Assembly (NCBI RefSeq): GCF_029667115.1
Contig: NZ_JARUIU010000001.1
Location: forward strand, 248,001 to 312,000
DNA from: Jeotgalibacillus sp. ET6
GTDB taxonomy: Bacteria > Bacillota > Bacilli > Bacillales > Jeotgalibacillaceae
Length of the DNA: 64,000 nucleotides
Direction: 5' to 3'
The notes beneath the pieces are model-generated. The model was not told the origin of the DNA, did not search any database, and saw only the letters and a list, made by a program, of their open reading frames with translations. Positions 50,068 through 59,353 of the stretch are shown here, one piece after another; position 1 is the first letter of the stretch; every line of letters begins with the position of its first letter. The translations under genes were made by a program, and so were the position numbers.

Positions 50068-50775
50068 TTGACTGATTTAAATATATTCATTGCATTTGCA
50101 GCAGGATTTCTAAGTTTCATTTCACCTTGCGTGCTGCCTTTATATCCAGCATTTTTATCTTACATAACCGGAATGTCTGTTCGGGAGTTATCAGAGGAAA
50201 ATGGGATGATGCAAAAACGCAGCATGCTGCATACTTTATTTTTCCTTTTAGGGTTTTCTCTTGTGTTTATAGCAATCGGATTTACCTCATCCTGGTTTTA
50301 TGAATTTTTTGTCATTTATCAAAATCCAATCCGGCAAATAGGCTCTATATTAATTGTCTTTTTTGGATTGATGATTGTCGGATTGATAACTCCGCAATTC
50401 ATGATGAAAGAAAGAAGATTTGAATTTAAAAACAGGCCGGCTGGATATTTAGGTTCTTCTTTAATCGGTTTGGCTTTTGCAGCAGGATGGACGCCCTGTA
50501 TGGGACCTATCTTAGCGGCAGTAGCTGCTTTGGCGGCTACAAATCCTGAATCAGCTATGCTGTATATGCTGGCTTACTTTTTAGGATTTGCCCTTCCTTT
50601 TTTCATCCTTTCTTTCTTTCTGGGGAAAATGCAATGGATTAAGCAGAATAGCAGAAAAATTACAATTGCTGGTGGATGGATTATGATTATAATGGGAATC
50701 GTTTTGTTCTTTGACGGTCTGACATATATAATTAAACTGCTGTCTCCATTTTTTGGTGATTTTCAAGGTTTCTAG
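50068..50775 (+). CDS. ccdA: Cytochrome c biogenesis thiol transporter CcdA
   Basis: Six-helix membrane protein that moves reducing equivalents out for cytochrome c maturation and spore synthesis. 235 residues with TTG 50068 as start (AGCAGGGGG 7 nt upstream), the same length as B. subtilis CcdA. The redox Cys pair sits in FISPCVLPLYP and AGWTPCMGPIL. It is followed by yneI and ccdC as in B. subtilis. Confidence 0.95.
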   Translation: MTDLNIFIAFAAGFLSFISPCVLPLYPAFLSYITGMSVRELSEENGMMQKRSMLHTLFFLLGFSLVFIAIGFTSSWFYEFFVIYQNPIRQIGSILIVFFGLMIVGLITPQFMMKERRFEFKNRPAGYLGSSLIGLAFAAGWTPCMGPILAAVAALAATNPESAMLYMLAYFLGFALPFFILSFFLGKMQWIKQNSRKITIAGGWIMIIMGIVLFFDGLTYIIKLLSPFFGDFQGF

Positions 50776-50796
50776 TAAAATTTACACTCTTTTTAG

Positions 50797-50838
50797 TTGC
50801 AGGACTTTAGTATCAGGAGTATAGTATGAGTATACTCC
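50797..50838 (+). promoter_or_regulatory. yneI promoter overlapped by a perfect inverted repeat
   Basis: The promoter is TTGCAG (50797-50802), 17 nt, TATAGT (50820-50825). GGAGTATA (50816-50823) and TATACTCC (50831-50838) are perfect inverted arms with a 7-nt centre that cover the -10 and likely start site. Confidence 0.65.
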
Positions 50839-50857
50839 ATATATAAGGGTGAGGCAG

Positions 50858-51223
50858 ATGGGAAATGTATTAATTGTTGATGACGCTAAATTCATGAGAA
50901 TGACGTTAAGTAATATGCTCAGCCAATCAAATTATAACGTAATAGGGGAAGCGGAAAACGGTGAAGAAGCAATTGCTCAATACCGTTTGCTGCGTCCGGA
51001 TCTTGTTACAATGGATATAACCATGCCGGTAATGGATGGTTTAACAGCAGCAAAGAAGATTTTATCAGAGTTTCCGGAAGCTAAGGTGGTTATGTGTTCA
51101 GCGATGGGCCAGCAAAAGATGGTCATTGAGGCCATTGAAGCCGGAGCTAAAGATTTTATTGTTAAACCTTTTGATGGCAGCAGAGTAATTGATTCTTTAA
51201 ACAGAGTGATGAAATCATCCTGA
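50858..51223 (+). CDS. yneI: Single-domain response regulator YneI (CheY-like)
   Basis: 121 residues, receiver domain only. Acidic pocket LIVDDAKFMRM, phospho-acceptor Asp in VTMDITMPVMDG, Thr/Ser in VMCSAMGQ, and Lys in IVKPFDG. There is no output domain and no kinase nearby, so its partner is unknown. The start ATG 50858 follows AAGGGTGAGG. It sits between ccdA and ccdC in Bacillus genomes. Confidence 0.93.
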   Translation: MGNVLIVDDAKFMRMTLSNMLSQSNYNVIGEAENGEEAIAQYRLLRPDLVTMDITMPVMDGLTAAKKILSEFPEAKVVMCSAMGQQKMVIEAIEAGAKDFIVKPFDGSRVIDSLNRVMKSS

Positions 51224-51260
51224 ATACTTTAAACAGCTGAGAAATGAACGGATGAAAGCG

Positions 51261-51291
51261 AACCGATTCTTTATGAATCGGTTTTATTTTT
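51261..51291 (+). terminator. Intrinsic terminator of yneI
   Basis: AACCGATTC / GAATCGGTT around TTTAT, then T-rich. Confidence 0.9.
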
Positions 51292-51359
51292 AAATGATTT
51301 TTACAAAAGCCATTATCTCTTATATAATAAGTGTATTAAGGTTAAAAGGTGGAGTCTGC

Positions 51360-51842
51360 ATGCCTGTATTTTGGTCAACCGTTGTCGCCGTCCTAATGGG
51401 CTCACTTGTCCTGATGGTACGTATGAAAGCAGCGAAACGTCCTGTGTCAGCTAAAAAGATCATTTTGCCTCCATTATTTATGAGTACTGGTGCACTGATG
51501 TTTCTGTTTCCTTTTTTTCGCTTGACACCCATTGAATTTATTGAGGCATTACTTGTCGGGATGATTTTTTCTATTGTACTGATTAAAACATCTAAGTTTG
51601 AGGTACAGGAAAAGGGGATTTTCTTAAAGCCTTCTAAAGCCTTTCCCTTTATACTTATAGGCCTGTTGGTTCTGAGAGTAATTTTGAAAGTGCTGCTTAG
51701 TTCAACGATCGATCTTGGCGCTTTAAGCGGAATGTTTTGGGTATTGGCTTTTGGAATGATCGTACCCTGGAGAGTTGCGATGTATTTTCAGTATCGAAAG
51801 CTGACAGGGTCAGCAGCAAAAGAAGCTTCTCAATTCGCATAA
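51360..51842 (+). CDS. ccdC: CcdC-like membrane protein (YneJ)
   Basis: 160 residues with about four to five membrane helices; DUF1453/CcdC family. It lies downstream of ccdA as in B. subtilis, where it is named for this neighbourhood although it is not essential for cytochrome c synthesis. ATG 51360 follows AAAGGTGGA. Its last codons (QFA and stop) lie within the left arm of the large terminator. Confidence 0.9.
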   Translation: MPVFWSTVVAVLMGSLVLMVRMKAAKRPVSAKKIILPPLFMSTGALMFLFPFFRLTPIEFIEALLVGMIFSIVLIKTSKFEVQEKGIFLKPSKAFPFILIGLLVLRVILKVLLSSTIDLGALSGMFWVLAFGMIVPWRVAMYFQYRKLTGSAAKEASQFA

Positions 51843-51885
51843 AAAAAAACAATCTCAAAATGAGATTGTTTTTTTTTATGCGAAT
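51833..51885. terminator. Bidirectional terminator with 25-bp arms (ccdC / yneK)
   Basis: A perfect inverted repeat runs from 51833 to 51885: the arm ATTCGCAT, nine A, CAATCTCA, then AAA, then the exact complement. A run of nine A and nine T serves both strands, so the convergent genes share it. Confidence 0.92.
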
Positions 51886-51893
51886 AATTCATT

Positions 51894-52325
51894 TTAGGCA
51901 AATAAATCTTCATAAGAATGTAAATCAATATTTAAATCAGACATTTTTTTGCGCAGAAACTTATGATCACGTTTAGGAGTAGCGATAATATAGCCTCGTA
52001 TCACAAGGTCAAGATCGATTTTTTTTGCTTTTTCTTTTAAAGCAAGTTCACCTATTTTACCTGCTATTTTTTGCTTAGCTACGTCCCTGAATAATTCCGG
52101 TACAGGGCTTACTAAATCCTCAAGCAGGGCGAGTTCATTTCTGCCCCACAAATGAATGGTTTGTTTTACATAATGCTCTTCCCAGTCCAAATCGGATTTA
52201 CCATCCTGTTTAGGCATTCTCTTAAGGAACTTTCTAAACATAAAAAATCCACCTATCGCAAATAAACTGATGAGAACAACGATCCAGAACAATATAAACC
52301 ATAAAAACCATCCGTCAAGCATCAT
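51894..52325 (-). CDS. yneK: DUF2621 membrane protein YneK
   Basis: 143 residues: one N-terminal membrane helix (WFLWFILFWIVVLISLFAIG) and a charged cytoplasmic domain (DLDWEEHYVKQTIHLWGRNE). It is conserved in spore-forming Bacillus next to ccdC. Function is unknown; earlier reports of the family mention spore-related expression, which I cannot verify from sequence. It starts at 52325 (ATGATG) after GAGGTGAAGC. Confidence 0.9.
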   Translation of the reverse strand: MMLDGWFLWFILFWIVVLISLFAIGGFFMFRKFLKRMPKQDGKSDLDWEEHYVKQTIHLWGRNELALLEDLVSPVPELFRDVAKQKIAGKIGELALKEKAKKIDLDLVIRGYIIATPKRDHKFLRKKMSDLNIDLHSYEDLFA

Positions 52326-52412
52326 GCTTCACCTCAATATAAGATCCATTATACCTTATTATAAGGGACAATGAGGCTGACATCAAGATTGATTCGCTGA
52401 GGAAAATAAGGA

Positions 52413-52444
52413 AGGACTCAGATTCTTTGTCTGAGTCCTCTTTA
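52413..52444. terminator. Hairpin near the 49-residue gene
   Basis: AGGACTCAGA / TCTGAGTCCT around TTCTTTG. T runs are weak, so it may serve the minus-strand gene at 52477. Confidence 0.6.
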
Positions 52445-52476
52445 ATCTGCAGCTGACTTACCATTTACGGCAGGAT

Positions 52477-52626
52477 TTATTTAATTTGTCTGTAACCGAG
52501 GGAAACGAGCTGATGTAAATTCTCGCGACGAATGTTATAAAAGTTTTGGTCGTCCGCCGTCACCGTGACATAATCATCCACCTTTTGTTCCATTTCTTTA
52601 ATAAAATCATTTTCAACTTTACGCAT
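52477..52626 (-). CDS. 49-residue protein, unknown
   Basis: Read from the minus strand: ATG at 52626, 6-8 nt after AAAGGAGGGACG, TAA at 52477-52479. It begins MRKVENDFIKEMEQKVDDY and ends with SLGYRQIK. The product is amphipathic and mixed charge, with no cysteine or membrane helix. The ribosome site is near-perfect. It is not recognised; it recalls the tiny regulatory proteins of Bacillus only in size. It lies between yneK and sbcD. Confidence 0.7.
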   Translation of the reverse strand: MRKVENDFIKEMEQKVDDYVTVTADDQNFYNIRRENLHQLVSLGYRQIK

Positions 52627-52817
52627 GCAGCGTCCCTCCTTTCAAGTGTAATGTAATATTATCAGAATATTATAAATAATACATCCGCCTAAAGTATGAA
52701 TTTTTATGCGGACAAGCTTATAAAAAATCTATCTACTAAAGCGGAAAGTTTAATTTATTTTCGATGTTAACACATCTTCCATAAAAAGAGTGATTAGAAG
52801 TAAAGAATTGAATTTGG

Positions 52818-52823
52818 TATAAT
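52818..52823 (+). promoter_or_regulatory. sbcDC promoter, extended -10
   Basis: TGG-TATAAT (52815-52823) is an extended -10 with only a weak -35, 34 nt before sbcD. No LexA box is visible. Confidence 0.55.
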
Positions 52824-52856
52824 GGAAGTTATGACTAAGAAATGAGGCGTTCATAA

Positions 52857-53999
52857 ATGAAATTTATTCATACAGCTGATTGGCATTTAGGCAAACTCGT
52901 TCATGGCGTTTACATGACAGAGGATCAAGAATATGTTTTGAAAGATCTCATACAGCTTATACAGAAAGAAAAGCCTGATGCTTTAGTAATTGCGGGAGAT
53001 TTATATGATCGATCCGTTCCACCGACTGAAGCCGTTAAATTGCTAAATAATACTCTTTATACGATAAATGTAGAGCTTGGTGTACCAATTGTTGCAATTT
53101 CAGGAAATCACGACAGCGGTGACAGACTGTCATTTGGATCCAGCTGGTACCGGCACTCTGGACTATTTGTCAAAGGAAAATGGGAAAAAGCTTCTCAGAC
53201 AATAAATATAAAAGGGGTTCATTTCCATCTGGTTCCATTTACAGAGCCGGGCCCCATTCGTGAAATGTATAAAAATCCTTCGATTACATCTCATCACGAG
53301 GCTATGAAAGTCATAGTGGAACATATTAATAAAAACATAGATTCAACTGTTCCAAATGTTTTCGTCGGACATGCTTTCGTACTGGGGGGAAAGACAACCG
53401 ATTCGGAAAGAACTTTATCGGTAGGGGGTTCAGGATGCGTGGGAAGTGAGCTTTTCGAATCATTTCATTATACTGCGCTTGGCCATCTGCACAGTCCTGA
53501 TGCAATCCGGCACGACTCTATACACTATGCAGGCTCATTGATGAAGTACTCATTTTCTGAAGCCAGGCAAAGAAAAGTAGTGAAAATAGTCGAGATAAAT
53601 GATAGCGATGTATCTGTAAAAGAGGAAATATTGAAACCGAAAAGAGATATGAGAGAGATCGAAGGCTATTTATCCTATTTGTTGGATGCGGAATTCTATG
53701 AAACTCAAAATCGTGATGATTATTTAAAAGTTACGCTGCACGACGAAGGTGGTTTAATCGACCCGATGAATCAGCTTAAACAGGTTTATCCAAATATTCT
53801 TCACCTTGAGCGCAAAGCTGCGATAAGAGACAAATCCAATGTAAAAAACATTTCCATGATTCAATCAAGGAAGGAAGAGGGAATTGAGCTGTTTAAACGT
53901 TTTTATGACGATATGACTTCGTCTCAATGGTCTATTGATAAACAGGAAAAAGCAGCGTCCATCATGGATGAAGTTAAGAGTAAGGAGGTCTCCCAATGA
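52857..53999 (+). CDS. sbcD: Nuclease SbcCD subunit D
   Basis: Mre11-type Mn-dependent nuclease for hairpins and blocked DNA ends. 380 residues. Phosphoesterase motifs: DWHLGK, VIAGDLYDR, ISGNHDSGDRL, VGHAFVLGG and GHLHSPD. ATG 52857 follows GAGGCG. The stop overlaps the sbcC start by 4 nt (ATGA), giving translational coupling. Confidence 0.97.
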   Translation: MKFIHTADWHLGKLVHGVYMTEDQEYVLKDLIQLIQKEKPDALVIAGDLYDRSVPPTEAVKLLNNTLYTINVELGVPIVAISGNHDSGDRLSFGSSWYRHSGLFVKGKWEKASQTINIKGVHFHLVPFTEPGPIREMYKNPSITSHHEAMKVIVEHINKNIDSTVPNVFVGHAFVLGGKTTDSERTLSVGGSGCVGSELFESFHYTALGHLHSPDAIRHDSIHYAGSLMKYSFSEARQRKVVKIVEINDSDVSVKEEILKPKRDMREIEGYLSYLLDAEFYETQNRDDYLKVTLHDEGGLIDPMNQLKQVYPNILHLERKAAIRDKSNVKNISMIQSRKEEGIELFKRFYDDMTSSQWSIDKQEKAASIMDEVKSKEVSQ

Positions 54000-56900
54000 A
54001 GCCGGTTAAACTGTCCATGCAGGCGTTTGGTCCTTATGCAAAAGTAGAAACAGTTGACTTCAATGAGCTGGAAAACAGAACGATGTTTTTGATTTCGGGA
54101 AAAACAGGATCAGGTAAAACCACTATATTTGATGGCATTGCTTTTGCGATATATGGCAAAACAAGCGGCGAAGAAAGAAGCGGAACAGATTTACGCAGTC
54201 AATTTGCTGAAGACTCTCTTTTAACAGAGGTTACGCTTTGGTTCGAATTAAAAAATAAAATGTATAAAATGATCCGTTCACCTCAGCAGGATCGAAAAAA
54301 AGCCAGAGGGGATGGTTTCACAACCATTAACAGCAAAGCAGAATTATATGTGTATGAAAATAATGCAGAAAAACTTCTTGCGGGAAATGTCAGGGAAGCA
54401 GATGAAAAAATCAAAGAAATTATGCAGCTTGATTTTGGTCAATTTAAACAGATTCTTATGATTCCCCAAGGGGAGTTCAGGAAACTCCTTGTATCAGACA
54501 GCAAAGATAAAGAAAGGATTTTGCAAAGGCTGTTTCATACTGAGATTTATACGGCATTCCAGGAAAAACTAAAAGCGGAAGCGGGAGAATTGCGCATAAA
54601 AGTCAGCCAGTCGGTTCATGAGAGATTAAAATACTTTGGCGAACTCGATCCGCTTGATAGTGCCGAATTAAAACAGCTTCTTTTAAATGAACCAATCCCT
54701 GAGCAACAGATTATTGAACTAGCCAAGAACTTAGTAGCAACTCAGAATAAAGAAAAAGAAATTCTGGAAAAATCAATAATCAGTTATAAAAAAAATAGAG
54801 ATGCTCTTTTACAGGAAAAACAAGTTGCTATTTATCTGCTGGATGCCTTTAATCAATATGAAGAAATGCAGCTTAAACAAACAACTCTCATTGAGCAGAA
54901 GAAAGATATGAATGGTAAAAGGGAGAAGCTTGAAAACGCAAAGAAAGCTGAAACAATCTGGCCGCTGTTTCTCGATTTGAAAGAAAAAAGAAACGCAATT
55001 GAACTGCGCGAGCAAAGCATCTCTTCTTATAAGGAATCTTTATCCCTTTCTGAAGAGAAATTAAAAAAGCAATTAATGAAGCTTGAAGAGATTCAGTCAA
55101 AAAAAGATGAAAATGATCATGAAAAGCAGCAGCTTCGTAAAATAAAGGAGCTTGGAGAGAAAATTAAAGAACGTTCCTTGATAAAAGCCTCTTTGAACAC
55201 GCTGAAAGAGGAAGGGGTCAAACAAAAAACAGTCCTGGAAAGTCTTATTCAATCAGCTGAAGAATTTGAAGCAAAGAAAACAAGAACGGATGAGCGTCTG
55301 CAGGTGTTAAGCCGGGAAAGAGTAAAAACATCTGAGGAAAAGCAGCTTCTTCAACAGCTGCAATACTCCCTTCAAAATACAAAAAGAGCCTTAAAGCTGA
55401 GTGACCTCTTTAATCAGCTTGAAAAAAAGGGTCACGAGCTGCAAAGTGCTCAGGAAAAAGTAATACAGCAAACGGAAATCACAGTTCAAAAAAAGAAAGA
55501 GATCAGCGAATTATTTTATTCTTCTCAGGCTTTCCATTTAGCAAAGCATCTGGAAAACGGAACTCCTTGTCCTGTCTGCGGATCAGAGCATCACCCGGAC
55601 CCTGTAAAAGAAGAGAAAGAAAATGTATCAGAAAACAATCTCACCTACTGGGAAGAAGAGTTACAGAAAATCCTGACGCAAAAAGAACGCAATGAAATTG
55701 AAATCGCACAAATAAAAAAAAGAATGGCTGAAGTAAACGACGAAAAAAAAGAGCTGCTTTCAGAGCTTAAAGAGCAAAAAATTGACTTTGAATGGTCTTC
55801 GCTGCTTGAACTTTCCACCTGGCTGAATAACAGCATTCGGACGTCAGAAAACCGAATACAGGAACTAAAATTAAAACAAAATTCTGAGCGGTCGCTTGAA
55901 GAAGAAAAAGCAAAATTAATTGTGGATCTTGAACATATCAATAATAAGGTTACGGCATTGAACGAAAGTATCCAGGAGAAACGGGATAAATGGAGTGAAA
56001 TGCAGGGTGACTTTAAACGGCTGAATCAGGATATTCCTGAAGAATATCTGGATGAGTCCCGCTATTTAAAGAATATAGAGCATCTTAGCACTTCAATTAC
56101 TTTGTTCGAGCAAAGCCTGGTTCAAGCGGAAACCACTGTAACTGAATTAAAAGAAGAATGTCAGACGTATATAAATCGAAAAAAACAATCAGAAGAAGAA
56201 CTTCAAATGGAAACGGAAAGAATGCAAGCAGCCAGAAAAAAATGGGAAATGCGATTAGCAGAGACGACTTTCAGCAACGAAAAAGAAGCAGAAAATTGTC
56301 TGATGGACAATCACTCTATGATCGATTTGGAAAACACGCTCAATACGTTTGAAAAAGACCTGTATTTTACAGAGCAGCAGCTAAGTATGCGTAAAAAGGA
56401 ACTGGAAAATAAGGAAAAACCAGCTGTAGCCAGACTTGATGATAAAATACATCAAGTGGATCAGGAAATAGAGATGGCGGAAAAAGAACAAAAAGAAAAG
56501 TCATTTTTTATTGAACGTCATGAAAAGATTTTAAAGCAGATCAATGAAAATAAAAAAGAGACCGCTCAGATGGAAAAAGAGTATGAGCTGGTTGGACATT
56601 TATCTGATATGGCGAATGGAAAAAATCATTTGCGCATAACCTTTGAACGCTACGTGCTGGCTTTTTACTTAGAAGACATTTTATCGGTCGCCAATGAGAG
56701 ACTCAGCCGAATGACTTCAGGAAGGTATCAGCTGCTGCGAAAAGAAGACAGGTCAAAAGGCAACGCGCAGGGCGGGCTTGAATTGCTGGTTTTTGATCAA
56801 TATACAGGCCAGCATAGGCATGTCAAAACACTTTCAGGAGGGGAAGCGTTTAAAGCATCACTTTCGCTTGCCTTAGGTCTTGCAGACGTCGTGCAGGCTC

Positions 56901-57127
56901 ATGCTGGAGGGGTATCGCTTGAAACCATGTTTATAGACGAAGGGTTTGGCACACTGGACCCTGAGTCACTTGACCAGGCGATTGAATCTTTAATGGATAT
57001 TCAAAGCAGCGGCAGGCTGGTGGGGATTATTTCTCATGTTCCGGAACTAAAAGAGAGAATAGAAGCGAGACTTGAAGTAGAACAGACAAAGACCGGGAGT
57101 ACTACCCGCTTTATTTTCACTTCCTGA
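53996..57127 (+). CDS. sbcC: Nuclease SbcCD subunit C (Rad50-like)
   Basis: SMC-like ATPase partner of SbcD. 1043 residues. N-terminal Walker A SGKTGSGKTT, two very long Glu/Lys-rich coiled coils, a central zinc hook in GTPCPVCGSEHHP (near residue 525), and C-terminal signature KTLSGGEAFKASLSLALGLA with Walker B MFIDEGFGTLDPE. It tethers and opens DNA ends for SbcD cleavage. Confidence 0.97.
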   Translation: MKPVKLSMQAFGPYAKVETVDFNELENRTMFLISGKTGSGKTTIFDGIAFAIYGKTSGEERSGTDLRSQFAEDSLLTEVTLWFELKNKMYKMIRSPQQDRKKARGDGFTTINSKAELYVYENNAEKLLAGNVREADEKIKEIMQLDFGQFKQILMIPQGEFRKLLVSDSKDKERILQRLFHTEIYTAFQEKLKAEAGELRIKVSQSVHERLKYFGELDPLDSAELKQLLLNEPIPEQQIIELAKNLVATQNKEKEILEKSIISYKKNRDALLQEKQVAIYLLDAFNQYEEMQLKQTTLIEQKKDMNGKREKLENAKKAETIWPLFLDLKEKRNAIELREQSISSYKESLSLSEEKLKKQLMKLEEIQSKKDENDHEKQQLRKIKELGEKIKERSLIKASLNTLKEEGVKQKTVLESLIQSAEEFEAKKTRTDERLQVLSRERVKTSEEKQLLQQLQYSLQNTKRALKLSDLFNQLEKKGHELQSAQEKVIQQTEITVQKKKEISELFYSSQAFHLAKHLENGTPCPVCGSEHHPDPVKEEKENVSENNLTYWEEELQKILTQKERNEIEIAQIKKRMAEVNDEKKELLSELKEQKIDFEWSSLLELSTWLNNSIRTSENRIQELKLKQNSERSLEEEKAKLIVDLEHINNKVTALNESIQEKRDKWSEMQGDFKRLNQDIPEEYLDESRYLKNIEHLSTSITLFEQSLVQAETTVTELKEECQTYINRKKQSEEELQMETERMQAARKKWEMRLAETTFSNEKEAENCLMDNHSMIDLENTLNTFEKDLYFTEQQLSMRKKELENKEKPAVARLDDKIHQVDQEIEMAEKEQKEKSFFIERHEKILKQINENKKETAQMEKEYELVGHLSDMANGKNHLRITFERYVLAFYLEDILSVANERLSRMTSGRYQLLRKEDRSKGNAQGGLELLVFDQYTGQHRHVKTLSGGEAFKASLSLALGLADVVQAHAGGVSLETMFIDEGFGTLDPESLDQAIESLMDIQSSGRLVGIISHVPELKERIEARLEVEQTKTGSTTRFIFTS

Positions 57128-57238
57128 TCTGTCACAAAATCTACCACTGCTCTTAGTGGTCAGTCGTTGTGCCGCTTATATTATTTCTGTAGGATTAAAT
57201 AAGGCATAAACGGCTGACTTTATGGAAGGATGGTTTTA

Positions 57239-57820
57239 GTGAAAAATAAGAGTTGGATCATTGGAACATTAGTAATGAGTATCCTCTTGAGCGCATGTTC
57301 AGGAGGATTTGAAGGAAATATGGAAAGAGATTTAGGTGCGTTTTCCTATCAAAATCAGCAAAATGAAACTGTTGAATTAAGCGATATTAAGGGAACTCCC
57401 GCCCTTGTGAATTTTATTTTTACGAATTGCGAAACAGTATGTCCCCCTATGACTTTTAACATGACGGAGATTCAGCAGGCCATAGAAGCCGAAGGGATAG
57501 AGGACTATCGCATTCTTTCTTTCAGTGTGGACCCTGAAAATGACTCGCCGGAAGCGCTTCAGGAATTTATGTCTTCCTATTCTTTAAATGAGAATAAGTG
57601 GGATTTTCTTACAGGGTATACCCAGGAAGAAATCACAGAATTTGCTATGGAATCCTTTCAAGCCATTGTTGCTGATGATCCTGAATCAGACCAGGTGATT
57701 CATGGCACCAGCTTTTATTTAGTGGATAAAGAAGGAACTGTCGTGAAAAACTATGATGGTATAAGTGATGTGCCCATCGATGAAATTGTGTCAGATTTAA
57801 AAGCCGTCGCAAATGAGTAG
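57239..57820 (+). CDS. SCO1/SenC family copper-chaperone lipoprotein
   Basis: Membrane-anchored copper/thiol protein for cytochrome oxidase CuA assembly. 193 residues: a signal peptide with lipobox LLSAC (Cys20), thioredoxin fold with the copper ligands CETVCPP and His in QVIHGTSF. GTG 57239 is preferred, as GGAAGGATGG lies just upstream; ATG 57230 is inside it. B. subtilis YpmQ is comparable. Confidence 0.92.
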   Translation: MKNKSWIIGTLVMSILLSACSGGFEGNMERDLGAFSYQNQQNETVELSDIKGTPALVNFIFTNCETVCPPMTFNMTEIQQAIEAEGIEDYRILSFSVDPENDSPEALQEFMSSYSLNENKWDFLTGYTQEEITEFAMESFQAIVADDPESDQVIHGTSFYLVDKEGTVVKNYDGISDVPIDEIVSDLKAVANE

Positions 57821-57831
57821 GACATTCGTCC

Positions 57832-57860
57832 TTGTCATTTTTTGTCGAAAAGGCTACAAT
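57832..57860 (+). promoter_or_regulatory. Promoter with a Spo0A box in the spacer
   Basis: TTGTCA (57832-57837), 17 nt, TACAAT (57855-57860). The spacer holds TTTTGTCGAAAA with TGTCGAA at 57843-57849, a full match to the 0A box. Confidence 0.6.
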
Positions 57861-57898
57861 GATTTTAAATAGAATATAGAAGTCCTGGAGGAGTCTTT

Positions 57899-59338
57899 TT
57901 GGCAAAGAAGAAGCGACATTGGAGCAAGAAAAAAAGAATTTATGCCGGGATATTTATTGCGTTATTTTTTGTCATTTTAAGCTACCACCAGTATAAGCCT
58001 CTGCCGGAAGGTGTTTCATATGAAAGCGAGACATATAAGACGGATGAAGTTGCTTTTTACCGCGATTTAACGTTTACACAGAACGGGGAGACCGTACATG
58101 ATCAGGAAATTTTTGAACGTGTAGGCCAGCTTATTAATGCAGCTCAGGACTTTGTTGTAATCGATATGTTTTTATTTGATGGTAAAGTGAGTAAAGACAA
58201 GGGCTATCCTGATCTTAGCGGAAATCTGACAAATCAGCTGCTTGAAAAAAGAGAACAAAACCCTGATATGCCGATGGTTGTGATTACAGACCCGGTGAAT
58301 ACCGGCTATTATTCCTATGAAAATGAATGGCTTAAGCCTCTTGAGGAAGCGGGTATTGATGTTGTCACAACGAATTTAGATCCTTTAAGGGACCCTACTC
58401 CATTGTATTCAGCATTTTGGCGTATGGGCATTCAATGGTTCGGGCAAAAGGGAACAGGCTGGCTCCCAAACGGTTTTGTAGAAGATGGTCCTAAAATGAC
58501 GGCCAGGTCCTACTTAATGATGGCAAATGTAAAAGCCAATCACAGAAAAGCCGTCATCACCGACCAGGGTGCCATGATTTTATCTGCCAATGCGCATAAC
58601 GAATCCGGATTTCACAGCAATGTAGCCTTTGAAGTAAATGGACCCATAATTCAGGATATGCTTCTTGCAGAACAGGCAGTGATTGATCTTGGGAACTCAA
58701 ATGTGACCCTCCCCGAATTTGATGGGTCAGAACAGGAAAAAGGGGATCTTGAAGTTAAATACACCACTGAAGGCAAAACATGGCATGAAATACTGTCTAA
58801 GCTTAAGAAAGCGAAGGATGGAGATCAGATATGGATGGCGATGTTTTATTTATCTGAAAGAGAAGTCCTGAACGAGCTTATTGCAGCTTCTGAAAGGGGA
58901 GCTCAGGTATACTTAATTCTTGATCCTAATGAAACAGCTTTTGGCAATAAAAAAACAGGACTTCCCAATCGGCCTGTAGTAAATGAACTCGTTGAAGATT
59001 CAAATGGATTTATCCAGATTAAATGGTATGACGTGAAAGAAGAACAATTTCATCCGAAAATGATGATGGTGAAATCGTCTGAACGATCTTCTATTATCAG
59101 CGGTTCTACAAATTTCACTAAAAGAAATCTCGTTGATTACAATCTTGAAAATAATATTGTGATTGAAGGACCCAATGATACTGCCGTCATGGAGGAAGTT
59201 TCCCGCTACTTTAGAGGTATGTGGAATAATGAAGAGGGCCAATATACGGTGGGTATAGAAGAGTATCAGACTACATTATCGTTTTGGCAAAGAGGCATTT
59301 ATTTTATTCAAAAGGTGCTGGGTTTGACTACTTATTAA
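57899..59338 (+). CDS. Phospholipase-D-like membrane-anchored protein
   Basis: 479 residues: a basic N terminus (AKKKRHWSKKKR), one membrane helix near 14-31, then two PLD half-domains. Motif 1 reads NHRKAVITDQGAMILSANAH (intact HKD). Motif 2 reads HPKMMMVKSSERSSIISGST, with Ser at the usual Asp position. It could be a cardiolipin-synthase relative or phosphodiesterase; the changed second motif makes that uncertain. TTG 57899 follows TGGAGGAG. Confidence 0.82.
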   Translation: MAKKKRHWSKKKRIYAGIFIALFFVILSYHQYKPLPEGVSYESETYKTDEVAFYRDLTFTQNGETVHDQEIFERVGQLINAAQDFVVIDMFLFDGKVSKDKGYPDLSGNLTNQLLEKREQNPDMPMVVITDPVNTGYYSYENEWLKPLEEAGIDVVTTNLDPLRDPTPLYSAFWRMGIQWFGQKGTGWLPNGFVEDGPKMTARSYLMMANVKANHRKAVITDQGAMILSANAHNESGFHSNVAFEVNGPIIQDMLLAEQAVIDLGNSNVTLPEFDGSEQEKGDLEVKYTTEGKTWHEILSKLKKAKDGDQIWMAMFYLSEREVLNELIAASERGAQVYLILDPNETAFGNKKTGLPNRPVVNELVEDSNGFIQIKWYDVKEEQFHPKMMMVKSSERSSIISGSTNFTKRNLVDYNLENNIVIEGPNDTAVMEEVSRYFRGMWNNEEGQYTVGIEEYQTTLSFWQRGIYFIQKVLGLTTY

Positions 59339-59353
59339 AAAGTAAGGAGAAGC

